From: CAZFZT01 sp964523675
GTDB taxonomy: Bacteria; Planctomycetota; Phycisphaerae; Phycisphaerales; SM1A02
Length of the DNA: 22,143 bases
Direction: 5' to 3'
NCBI GenBank assembly: GCA_964523675.1
Contig: CAZFZT010000060.1
Location: forward strand, 1-22,143
Within the stretch, counting starts at the first letter, position 1; each line of letters opens with the position of its first letter. Below, in pieces: positions 15,326 through 22,143 of this stretch. The notes under the pieces were generated by a model. It was not told the origin of the DNA. It did not search any database and saw nothing but the letters and a program-made list of their open reading frames with translations. The translations under genes and the position numbers were made by a program.

Positions 15326-15745
15326 ATGAAACAGAACACTACGCGTCGCGGCTTTACGCTCATTGAATTGATCGCGGTCATCGTCGTCCTGGCCATTCTG
15401 GCGGGCGTCGCACTGCCACGCTATTTCGATTATGGCGAGCAGGCGCGTGTTTCATCGGTGAAAGGTGCGCTTGGCGGTGTCCGCGCGGGTATCGCAAACT
15501 TCTACGCCAATAGCGCCATCAGTGGCGACCCCATGTATCCGACCCTCAATGAATTGACCACGCTCGGCGCGGTGATGCAGGAACAGATTCCAGAGAACCC
15601 GTACAAGGGCTCCAGCACCGTCGTCGCCGCCGAGTGGAATGAAAACAACCCGCCGGTCTCGGAAGGTGAGGCCGGCTGGAACTACGATCCTGCGACCGGT
15701 CGCTTCTGGGCCAACAGCAATGAAGCGGGCGAGAACAAATTCTGA
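15326..15745 (+). CDS. gspG: Major pseudopilin GspG
   Basis: This is the main subunit of the pseudopilus. The 139-residue precursor has a short basic leader MKQNTTRRG, cleaved by prepilin peptidase before Phe10. The helix that follows is FTLIELIAVIVVLAILAGVA, with Glu at mature position 5. The C-terminal domain (EQIPENPYKGSST, then GWNYDPATGRFWAN) matches the GspG calcium-loop region. AGAGGA lies 7 nt before ATG 15326. The open frame reaches back to 15158 but that part is not conserved-looking and would bury the leader. It is the first of four consecutive pseudopilin genes and lies 140 bp after gspF, with the hairpin in between. Confidence 0.92.
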   Translation: MKQNTTRRGFTLIELIAVIVVLAILAGVALPRYFDYGEQARVSSVKGALGGVRAGIANFYANSAISGDPMYPTLNELTTLGAVMQEQIPENPYKGSSTVVAAEWNENNPPVSEGEAGWNYDPATGRFWANSNEAGENKF

Positions 15746-15746
15746 C

Positions 15747-16358
15747 ATGAGCCGTGAGAGCGACGGCCAATCAGAAGCCCGACAATCCATCGCACCATCC
15801 CACAGCGGGCGTTGCAATGCGGCGCGCCGCTGTGTACGTGCGCCGCTAGGTCACTTGCGATGCATCGCCGGCTTCACGTTCATCGAGCTTATCGCAGTGA
15901 TGGTGATCGTCGCCATTCTCGCTGCCTCGGCCCTCCCGGTGATCAACTCCCTTTCCGAGACCCGTCGCTCCGCGGCGGCCAAACAACTCCTGCGCGGCCT
16001 CACCGTCGCGAGGCAGCACGCCCAGGCCACCGGCGCTACCACTTGGCTCGAAATCGATCTCCTAGGACAGCGGTGGTCGATCCTTGTTGAGAATCCTGAA
16101 GCGCCAGGCCGCGCCAGCGCAACGCCACTCATTGACCCGGGAACCGGCCGCCGTTATGCCAACTCACTCGGCACCGGCGACTTCGCCGGCACAGCCATTA
16201 CCTCTGTCAACTTTGATGGTGGATCGGCCGTGGGTTTCGATTGGAAAGGAAGGCCGCTCAATGCAGCTGAACAACCGCTCACTGCGCAGGGCATCGTCAC
16301 CTTGGAAGGCGGCCACCGCGTGCGCGTGGAGGCAGGAACCGGTTACGTGAGGCAATGA
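15747..16358 (+). CDS. gspH: Minor pseudopilin GspH
   Basis: This is a minor pseudopilin of the tip complex. The prepilin site is CIAG/FTFIELIAVMVIVAIL, with Glu at mature position 5. A helix with ETRRSAAAKQLLRGLTVARQ follows, then a beta-rich domain of about 120 residues, typical of GspH/FimT. With ATG 15747 the leader is 41 residues, unusually long. TTG 15855 would give a normal 6-residue leader (MRCIAG) but has only a weak AGG in front. ATG 15720 is also possible. It follows gspG after 1 bp, and its stop overlaps the gspI start (ATGA). Confidence 0.82.
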   Translation: MSRESDGQSEARQSIAPSHSGRCNAARRCVRAPLGHLRCIAGFTFIELIAVMVIVAILAASALPVINSLSETRRSAAAKQLLRGLTVARQHAQATGATTWLEIDLLGQRWSILVENPEAPGRASATPLIDPGTGRRYANSLGTGDFAGTAITSVNFDGGSAVGFDWKGRPLNAAEQPLTAQGIVTLEGGHRVRVEAGTGYVRQ

Positions 16359-16762
16359 ATCGCAACGGCTTCACCATCATCGAAACGATCATTGCGATCG
16401 TGATCCTGACACTGGCGATTCCGCCCATGCTCTGGTCACTGCGCGAAGCGCATCTCACGCGCGTCAACCCAGCGCTGGCCCTGCAGGCGCGCTGGCTTGC
16501 AACTGAACGCATGGAAGACATCATCGCCGATCGACATAGCAACACACGCGGCTGGAACTACATCATCGAAGCGAACTTTCCGCACGAGCCGACCGTGGCT
16601 GGCTTCGCCGCATTCTCTCGTACCGTAGCCGTCATCGAAACCGCAGCCGACCTCGCTTCCCCTGGCGCGGAGTACAAGCGCATCATCGTGACTGTCGAGT
16701 GGGTCGATGCAAGCAGCGATTCACGGTCACTCGACATCGAAACGGTTTTAACGAACTACTGA
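16355..16762 (+). CDS. gspI: Minor pseudopilin GspI
   Basis: The product is a 135-residue pseudopilin with a minimal leader MNRNG, cleavage before Phe6, and FTIIETIIAIVILTLAIPPM with Glu at mature position 5. The stretch ALQARWLATERMEDIIADR matches the GspI/PilV pattern (A-x-x-x-A-x-x-x-[ML]-E-x-[IL]), and the C-terminal beta strands (YKRIIVTVEW) close the domain. In the type II secretion family GspI nucleates the tip complex with GspJ and GspK. Starts and stops overlap on both sides (ATGA with gspH, TGATG with gspJ), indicating coupled translation. Confidence 0.88.
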   Translation: MNRNGFTIIETIIAIVILTLAIPPMLWSLREAHLTRVNPALALQARWLATERMEDIIADRHSNTRGWNYIIEANFPHEPTVAGFAAFSRTVAVIETAADLASPGAEYKRIIVTVEWVDASSDSRSLDIETVLTNY

Positions 16763-17400
16763 TGAAACGTTCAAACGTCCAAACGTCCAGACCTCTAGAC
16801 AAAGGCCGCCGAGGCGCAGACCGTATCGCGCAGAGGCGTTCTCAGTTCGACGTTTCGACGCTTCAATGTTTCGACATTTCCCGTCGCGGCTTCACGTTAG
16901 TTGAATCCATCGCAACAATCACGGTGCTGGCGATTCTTGGCTCCATTGCGTCGTTCATGCTCGCGCCTGTCATCACGAGCCACACCAACGCAGCGACCTC
17001 CGCGCAACTGCAACTCGAGCTCTCCATGACGCTCGATCGCATCGAGCGAGACCTCAAGGCAATTTCGCGCGATGATGCAGCTGATACGACTGCGCCGGAT
17101 ATCGCGATCATTACACCAACGTCCATCAGCTGGCACGACAACTCCAGCTTGACCTTTTCCGGCGGTGAAGTACGTCTGGCGACATCAGGTGGACCGCCGC
17201 AGGTACTCATGCGGAATGTAGCCTCACTTGCAATCCAGGCATTCGACGAGTCCAACCAGCCATTGGGCGCCACCTTGAACGCAGACCAGTGTGATGAAGT
17301 GCGCCGTCTGCGCATCGTCATCACCGCGGAGCGCAGCGGCATATCGCAATTGGCAAGAACGAAGCTGTTCATTCGTTCAATGATGCAGGGAGGCGAGTGA
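16762..17400 (+). CDS. gspJ: Minor pseudopilin GspJ with an unusually long leader
   Basis: This is a tip pseudopilin of 212 residues from ATG 16762. The prepilin site is SRRG/FTLVESIATITVLAILGS, with Glu at mature position 5. QLQLELSMTLDRIERDLKAI and the later beta strands (RLRIVITAERSG) match GspJ/PilW. The leader is 42 residues where 5-10 is normal, and its DNA is built of short octamer repeats at both ends (16765-16880). I see no better start closer to the cleavage site. The repeat may have inserted into or extended the leader without breaking the frame. The start shares one base with the gspI stop. Confidence 0.85.
   Translation: MKRSNVQTSRPLDKGRRGADRIAQRRSQFDVSTLQCFDISRRGFTLVESIATITVLAILGSIASFMLAPVITSHTNAATSAQLQLELSMTLDRIERDLKAISRDDAADTTAPDIAIITPTSISWHDNSSLTFSGGEVRLATSGGPPQVLMRNVASLAIQAFDESNQPLGATLNADQCDEVRRLRIVITAERSGISQLARTKLFIRSMMQGGE
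16765..16880. repeat. Inverted pair of octamer arrays inside the gspJ leader
   Basis: The left arm (16766-16789) has three tandem octamers of consensus AACGTYCA. The right arm (16847-16878) has four octamers close to TCGACGTT, the reverse complement of AACGTCGA. The arms are separated by about 57 bp. The whole block could fold as a long imperfect stem-loop. It lies inside coding sequence but encodes only the part removed by prepilin peptidase. Confidence 0.6.
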
Positions 17401-18683
17401 TGAACCGCGTCCCTCAACAGCGTCGCTCGAGCCGCCGTTGGCAACGCACCCACTGCCTGCGTCGCGGCAATGCTGCTATTGCGGTCCTGCTCGTCATGGT
17501 GCTCTTCGCCCTTGCCATTACCACAATCGTGGTCGGCGGAGCAGGCGACCATGAACTGACTTCGCGAAGCATCGAGGGCATTCGCGCCTTGTATGCAGTG
17601 GAAGCAGGCGCCAACATGGCTCTGCGCGAACTTGCGGTGAATGCCGATGAAGATGGCGACGGCCAAATCGGCTCCATTGCCCCGCTTGTGCTCGCAGGCA
17701 ATGCGCAGTTCACCGCCACATGCCAGCTAGGCGATGACGTAGCGATGCTCACCAGCGCCTCAAGATGCAACGTTGCCGGCCGCGCGCTTTCAGTTTCAGT
17801 TCAACTTGGAGGCGAAGAAGAGACGAACATTCCAGCAGGCATTGCCCTCAGCAGCGGCGCGGGCATCTGGGGCGGCAACCGCATCGACAGCTACGACTCC
17901 CAACGCGGCCCCTATGGTGGAAGCAACCGCGGCTCCGAAGCAGTCATCGTCTCCAACATCACCACTACCAACGGCATCGCCATGGGTGGCGGCGTCAAGA
18001 TCGATGGCGAAGTGTATTGCGGTGTCGGCTGCGATCCGGACATCGTCATCGCGCCTTGGGCCAATCCGCAGATCTCTGGCGGAAAACACTCGCTCGAATC
18101 GCCGATCAACTTGTCCGCCGTCGAATCACCTACCGGCATGCCTCTGAGTTCCGGAAGCATCAACCTATGGGGCAACAACAGCGCGACGATTTCTTCGGAT
18201 GCGGTTTACGACACGATCAATCTGCCCAATAACAGCCGTCTCTACATCGAAGGCAATGTGCGCTTGCGCATTACCGGCTCGCTCAACATGTCCAACAACG
18301 CAGCCATCGAACTTCGCCCCGGCGCGACCCTCGACCTCTACCTTGACAACGGGCTCACCCTCAATAACAACGCTCGCATCAATGCCAACACCAATGATCC
18401 CACCCGAGCAACCATTCATATCCTTGGCAACAACCGCACGTTTTCAACCAACGGCAACGCGAGCACCCATGCCAAGGTGCTCAATCCCGGTGGAAACATC
18501 GATCTGTGGGGCGGAGCAATCTTCGGCATCGTTGCAGGCAACGCGCTCAACATGAGCGGTGGCGCGAGCATCCACGTCGATGTCCAACTCACCAACGGAA
18601 GCGGAACCGGCGGCGGCTCAAGCAACGGCAGCACCGGAGCAAATCCCTTCGCCATCCTGTCGTGGGGTGAAACAAAGCCCTAG
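17400..18683 (+). CDS. PilX/GspK-position protein with Asn-rich beta-helix-like C-terminal domain
   Basis: The product is probably the tip or adhesin-like minor component of the pseudopilus. Of 427 residues, the N-terminal part has a basic leader, RRGNAAIAVLLVMVLFALAI, then DHELTSRSIEGIRALYAVEA. This is the PilX/GspK-type N-terminal helix lacking the usual Glu5. From about residue 140 the protein is Gly/Asn-rich with short regular strands (INLWGNNSATIS, LNMSNNAAIELRPGATLDLY, LTLNNNARINANT, HILGNNRTFS), suggesting a beta-helix. The saposin-like domain of classical GspK is not apparent. It occupies the gspK slot directly after gspJ. ATG 17400 has GGGAGG 6 nt upstream, while GTG 17397 is less likely. 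The likely operon end follows it. Confidence 0.75.
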   Translation: MNRVPQQRRSSRRWQRTHCLRRGNAAIAVLLVMVLFALAITTIVVGGAGDHELTSRSIEGIRALYAVEAGANMALRELAVNADEDGDGQIGSIAPLVLAGNAQFTATCQLGDDVAMLTSASRCNVAGRALSVSVQLGGEEETNIPAGIALSSGAGIWGGNRIDSYDSQRGPYGGSNRGSEAVIVSNITTTNGIAMGGGVKIDGEVYCGVGCDPDIVIAPWANPQISGGKHSLESPINLSAVESPTGMPLSSGSINLWGNNSATISSDAVYDTINLPNNSRLYIEGNVRLRITGSLNMSNNAAIELRPGATLDLYLDNGLTLNNNARINANTNDPTRATIHILGNNRTFSTNGNASTHAKVLNPGGNIDLWGGAIFGIVAGNALNMSGGASIHVDVQLTNGSGTGGGSSNGSTGANPFAILSWGETKP

Positions 18684-18695
18684 ACCCTCGCCGAT

Positions 18696-18716
18696 GAGCT
18701 GATGTCAGCTTCTTTT
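18696..18716 (+). terminator. Small intrinsic terminator after the secretion operon
   Basis: GAGCTG, loop ATGT, CAGCTT, then TCTTTT, 12 nt after the stop codon at 18683. The stem is short (5 bp plus a G-T pair). The rest of the 195-bp gap to 18879 shows nothing I can support. Confidence 0.45.
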
Positions 18717-18878
18717 GCACCACTTTGAACGCGCGTTTCGTCAATTTGCGTCCTGTTCGGGTTGACCCTGCGCGCTATTTCTGTGACCATCCATTCAACG
18801 TGAAGCTGTGCATCGACTGGGGTCAACGATGGTGCGCGGCAGAGTCCGTCAATGACGTGGTAAGAATGGAGGGTCCAG

Positions 18879-19466
18879 ATGTCGAATAACATGACAACGC
18901 AATGTGCTGTAATTGCCTGCGCTGTAGCGATGACCTTCGCAACGGCGAACGCCGGTGAGCCGACGATGCATGAGGTCTCGGTTGGCAGCATGACGTTCTC
19001 ACCGGAGAATCTCCCCATTGAATTGGGTGATACTGTTCGATTTACGTGGGTCGGCCTCGGCGCGCACGACGTCGTGCAGACGACAGCGATCGGCAATTGC
19101 ACGCCGGCCAATGGTGGTTTCATGTCCGGCGCTTTTCCGGGCGACCTTGTTGGGCCGGGCACGGTCTGGGAGGCAACCTTCGATGAAGCATTCCTCGCGG
19201 CGCACCCGGCCGAAGACAATGTGTATCCATATATGTGCAGCGCTCACTGCGCATTCGGCATGCGGGGCGTGATCTTCGTCGAAACGCCCGAGCCGGAGTG
19301 CCCCGCCGACCTCACGGGCGATGAAAGCGTCGGCGTGCCCGATCTGCTTCTGCTCCTTGCCGCATGGGGTGCGAACCCCGGCCATGCCGCCGACCTCACC
19401 GGCGATGGCAACGTCGGCGTACCCGACCTGCTTGAATTACTCGGCCAGTGGGGAACCTGTTCCTAG
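18879..19466 (+). CDS. Secreted cupredoxin with C-terminal paired dockerin-like repeats
   Basis: This is a plastocyanin-like blue copper protein, probably an exported electron carrier. The 195-residue product has a signal peptide (about 1-25, ending ATANA), then the cupredoxin domain (about 27-136). Type-1 copper ligands are all visible: His63 (GAHDVV), and Cys120, His123 and Met128 (YMCSAHCAFGM). The last 58 residues carry two dockerin-like copies (ADLTGDESVGVPDLL...AWG and ADLTGDGNVGVPDLL...QWG), the same tail type as the protein at 322-1941. GGAGGG stands 5 nt before the ATG. A redox protein carrying such a tail suggests it is held at the cell surface or in a periplasmic assembly. The partner is not visible here. 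Confidence 0.88.
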   Translation: MSNNMTTQCAVIACAVAMTFATANAGEPTMHEVSVGSMTFSPENLPIELGDTVRFTWVGLGAHDVVQTTAIGNCTPANGGFMSGAFPGDLVGPGTVWEATFDEAFLAAHPAEDNVYPYMCSAHCAFGMRGVIFVETPEPECPADLTGDESVGVPDLLLLLAAWGANPGHAADLTGDGNVGVPDLLELLGQWGTCS

Positions 19467-19522
19467 CCCGGCCACCAATACGGCTTTGACGATGTTTGAG
19501 CAGCACTTTTGACCACACGACC

Positions 19523-19542
19523 GCCATTGCCTGGCTTTTTTT
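19523..19542 (+). terminator. Weak intrinsic terminator after the cupredoxin gene
   Basis: GCCA, 5-nt loop, TGGC, then seven T, 56 nt past the stop codon at 19466. The stem is only 4 bp, so the T-run is the main evidence. Confidence 0.35.
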
Positions 19543-19675
19543 CGACACCCCTTTCGTTTTGGAGTTACATTGGAGTTGTGTCGCGGCATGAGCCGCAGGG
19601 TAGGCCGGCATTCGATGCGCGCTTGCCATGAAACCACTCGACGTTGGGTTTCGGGGCTTCATTGGAGATCAAGCC

Positions 19676-22143
19676 ATGTTGCAGGAAGCGGGAGTCGCCC
19701 TGTCCAAGCGTGCAGGCCATGCATGTCTGCTGTCAGTCGCACTCGCGGCGTCAGCACTTTCATCCACGACCCGCGCTGTTGCGGACACATTCGTCTTCAA
19801 CCACATCCTCGAACCGTCACAGGAGGTGCCGCCAACGCCAAGCAACGCGACAGGCGAGTGTACGGTCACCCTTGACGATATCGCACGAACGCTCGATGTT
19901 GATTGCACCTACGCCGGCCTTACCGGGCAGGCAACGGCTGCGCACGTTCACCTTGCTCCGCCCGGCGTCAACGGCCCGCCCATCCTCACGCTCAATCACA
20001 CCGGCGGCACGCGCGGAACCGGCGCCGGCTTCGGCATACTCCTGCCTGAGCAGATCCAAGCGGTGCTTGACGGCAACACGTACATCAACGTGCACTCGAC
20101 CGCCTTTCAGGGTGGTGAGATTCGTGGACAGATTGTCGATCAGACGCCGCCGGAACCGCAGTCGCTCCACTTCGGCGGATTGCTCCACGAAGCCCTCGGC
20201 CAAGCGCACATCAAAGACCCGGATGACGATGGCGATGGCATCCCCGACTCACTCGTAATCTCCAACATCGGCTCCTCCGGCAACGACGGTGTGCGCATTG
20301 CTCTCAATAGCTTCGGTACGTGCGACTCCGATGCGAGTTGCGGCAATCTTATACGTGGTTGGACCGGCGAGATCGACTTCGGCGAAGCGGGCAATCTGCC
20401 ATCCGGGATGATGTTGAACATTAACGCGCCCGTTGGCATTGACGGCGGCGACGGAGTTGACACTATTGTGGTCGTCACGGCAACCGACGGCGGCAATGCT
20501 GCCCTCACCCTCGCGCCGAATTGTCCCGACTGCCAGATCAACATCAAGGCATGGAGCAATGGCGTTCTCGTGGCCGACATGAATCGCGACGGCGCGCTTG
20601 ATGTCGTTCTCACGGGCGACTTCGGCACTGGCGTCGGAGCCGATGGCTTGCCGGTCCCGATGCGCATCTCTCACCATCGTGAGAACCCGCATTACACAAC
20701 ATTCGTAGGCAGGACTCATTTTTTTCAGGGCACTGGAGTTTCCGGCATGGGAGCGGGTCAGATGATCGAAGCGGACACCATCCTCGTCACCTCAAACCAT
20801 CCAAACGTCGTTATGTTCATCGGGGCGGTAGAGATCACTGCCGCAAATGCAAGCAACATCACGATTCGGGATGAAGCGGTCATCGCTGCGGATATTCAAG
20901 CCAGGGTCCGCGCTGCCGGGGCTGCACAACTAGTCGGAGCGGAGGTGAGCGATCCAGACAATGATCCATGTTGTGGATTGACGGTCAGCAACATCGGCTC
21001 CTCCGGTGAGGACGGCGTTACGTTCGGACCTGATTCCGATGCATCCTCCGGCGGGCTGCCAACCGAACTAGACGCCCTCGCAGGAAGCGTCAAGCCCGGC
21101 CTCAAGACACGATTCGACCCAATCGTGCTCGACCTCGACGGCGACGGCATCCAAATCAAGAACAGTTGGTGCCCGAACGGTTCTGAGCAGGGCGTCGACT
21201 GCGGTGGTCCATTGGGCATGTCACTGTCACTTGTAGGAACAGGCGGCGGCGCGCTGGCCGTCAGTGCGGACTTCTCTGAACTGAACACGAATGAGATGAT
21301 CGTGTCGATCCATGACTCAAAGGGCAAGTCTCCAGTTGCGCCCTTCTTTGCAGTTACGATTGCGACCAACATCACGGTCGCTTCGCTGCCCAACTCGTCG
21401 GTTCAGATCGAATCGCTCACCGACGCCTCACATGCTTTCGGCCAACATGCGCCGGCCCTGATCGTCGGCTTCGCCGAGCCAGTAAGCATCTCCATCGACG
21501 GCGTCGGAATCTTCCAGGGCGATGAACTGCGCATCGCGCCCGGCAACGGCGATGGGGAAATGAAGTTCACACAAAAAGGCAAGAACCGCACATCCATCAC
21601 CGGCGGCGGACCAGGGCTTGAAACGATCCACATCACCGACCTCGCCCCGGCCCAGGTGAGTTTCACACAGGGCCATGTCTTCGGCTTCCATCACACCGCC
21701 ACTGACGGCGCGACGATGGCGATCGCGCCACCGATGCCGAACATCCCGTTCCCGCTCACTCTTGAGTCTGACACTTGTACGGGAACACTCTCCATCGACC
21801 TCGGCGACGCCGCGGAGGGTTTCGGATTCACTCAACGTGTGAAAGATGAAGTCGGCACGCTCAAGGGGTCGATGAAACTTTTTTCAGTCACCGGTCAGCC
21901 GAGCCCCGTCGGGGCGCAACTCGCGTATGGCCCGTGCCCGCCTCCGCCGGATGAAGACCCGCTGTGCGACGGCGTATCACCCGCACTGGATGATCCCGGC
22001 TACTTCGTGGTTGATCTCTCCGAACTCGGCGCGACGAGTTATTCAATCCAGGCGGTGCAACACCCGGATGTCATCGTCGCAGACGTACAGGCCAACCCGC
22101 CCCAGATGGCGCGGATCCTCCACAGCGGTCACGGCGGCTCGCT
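19676..22143 (+). CDS. Large secreted CHRD-domain protein, 3' end beyond the window
   Basis: The reading frame stays open from ATG 19676 to the right edge (822 codons), so the gene is incomplete. It begins with a signal peptide (about 1-34, HACLLSVALAASALSSTTRA). A CHRD (chordin-like) domain follows at about 37-152: EPSQEVPPTPSNATGE, AAHVHLAPPGVNG, and YINVHSTAFQGGEIRGQIVD. Next is an Asp-rich segment (KDPDDDGDGIPDSLVISNIG) like calcium-binding thrombospondin type 3 loops. The SNIGSSG(N/E)DGV module recurs about 240 residues later (from 20986). The remainder is beta-rich with no family I recognise. GGAGAT lies 8 nt before ATG 19676. An in-frame ATG at 19628 is possible but has no Shine-Dalgarno and would push the signal peptide inwards. 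Whether it ends in a dockerin-like tail cannot be seen. Confidence 0.85.
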   Translation, partial: MLQEAGVALSKRAGHACLLSVALAASALSSTTRAVADTFVFNHILEPSQEVPPTPSNATGECTVTLDDIARTLDVDCTYAGLTGQATAAHVHLAPPGVNGPPILTLNHTGGTRGTGAGFGILLPEQIQAVLDGNTYINVHSTAFQGGEIRGQIVDQTPPEPQSLHFGGLLHEALGQAHIKDPDDDGDGIPDSLVISNIGSSGNDGVRIALNSFGTCDSDASCGNLIRGWTGEIDFGEAGNLPSGMMLNINAPVGIDGGDGVDTIVVVTATDGGNAALTLAPNCPDCQINIKAWSNGVLVADMNRDGALDVVLTGDFGTGVGADGLPVPMRISHHRENPHYTTFVGRTHFFQGTGVSGMGAGQMIEADTILVTSNHPNVVMFIGAVEITAANASNITIRDEAVIAADIQARVRAAGAAQLVGAEVSDPDNDPCCGLTVSNIGSSGEDGVTFGPDSDASSGGLPTELDALAGSVKPGLKTRFDPIVLDLDGDGIQIKNSWCPNGSEQGVDCGGPLGMSLSLVGTGGGALAVSADFSELNTNEMIVSIHDSKGKSPVAPFFAVTIATNITVASLPNSSVQIESLTDASHAFGQHAPALIVGFAEPVSISIDGVGIFQGDELRIAPGNGDGEMKFTQKGKNRTSITGGGPGLETIHITDLAPAQVSFTQGHVFGFHHTATDGATMAIAPPMPNIPFPLTLESDTCTGTLSIDLGDAAEGFGFTQRVKDEVGTLKGSMKLFSVTGQPSPVGAQLAYGPCPPPPDEDPLCDGVSPALDDPGYFVVDLSELGATSYSIQAVQHPDVIVADVQANPPQMARILHSGHGGS

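Noticed and set aside
16863..17666. 267-codon open frame on the minus strand
   Set aside because: It is antisense across the end of gspJ and the start of the PilX-like gene, both of which are well supported. No motif is visible.
18763..18828. GTTGACCC / GGGTCAAC inverted match upstream of the cupredoxin gene
   Set aside because: It is only 8 bp with a loop of about 50 nt and no link to a promoter element.

Overview
The window looks like a chromosomal segment of a planctomycete, most likely of the class Phycisphaerae. The evidence is moderately GC-rich DNA, secreted proteins ending in paired dockerin-like repeats (D-x-[ND]-x-[ND]-x-x-V-G-V-P-D-L-L...A-W-G), and a planctomycete-style type II secretion / type IV pilus-like locus. 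I see no tRNA, rRNA, CRISPR array, transposase or phage gene. Taxonomy is inferred from protein style, not from a marker gene.

Left part (1-6972). The first 64 bases are the 5' end of truA (tRNA pseudouridine synthase) on the minus strand, cut by the window edge. A 257-bp divergent spacer with no convincing promoter separates it from a secreted beta-rich protein carrying a C-terminal dockerin-like pair (322-1941). Next come a beta-ketoacyl-synthase-fold protein that has lost every catalytic residue I could align (2047-3390), a small membrane-anchored protein (3398-3820), a YbdG-type mechanosensitive channel (3934-5400) translationally coupled to a DinB-fold protein (5397-5924), and a nitrilase-superfamily amidohydrolase of the beta-ureidopropionase type (6094-6972).

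Middle (7001-11569, minus strand). A dihydropyrimidinase converges on the amidohydrolase. Together they would be the last two steps of reductive pyrimidine breakdown. Upstream of it on the same strand is a tightly overlapping cluster: a PilM-PilN fusion (GspL-like), then PilO/GspM-like, then PilP/GspC-like. This is the inner-membrane assembly platform of a type II secretion or type IV pilus-like machine.

Right-middle (11781-18683, plus strand). Divergent from the platform genes, across about 211 bp, is an operon with a PilZ (c-di-GMP receptor) gene, gspE ATPase, gspF, and pseudopilin genes gspG, gspH, gspI and gspJ. It ends with a PilX/GspK-position protein whose C-terminal half is an asparagine-rich beta-helix-like domain. 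A perfect 9-bp hairpin lies just before gspG, and a small intrinsic terminator follows the last gene. The secretin (GspD/PilQ), prepilin peptidase and any PilT are not in the window.

Right end (18879-22143). A secreted cupredoxin with an intact type-1 copper site and its own dockerin-like pair is followed by a large secreted CHRD-domain protein that runs off the window without a stop. Secreted, dockerin-tagged proteins on both sides of the secretion locus suggest, as inference only, that they are its cargo.
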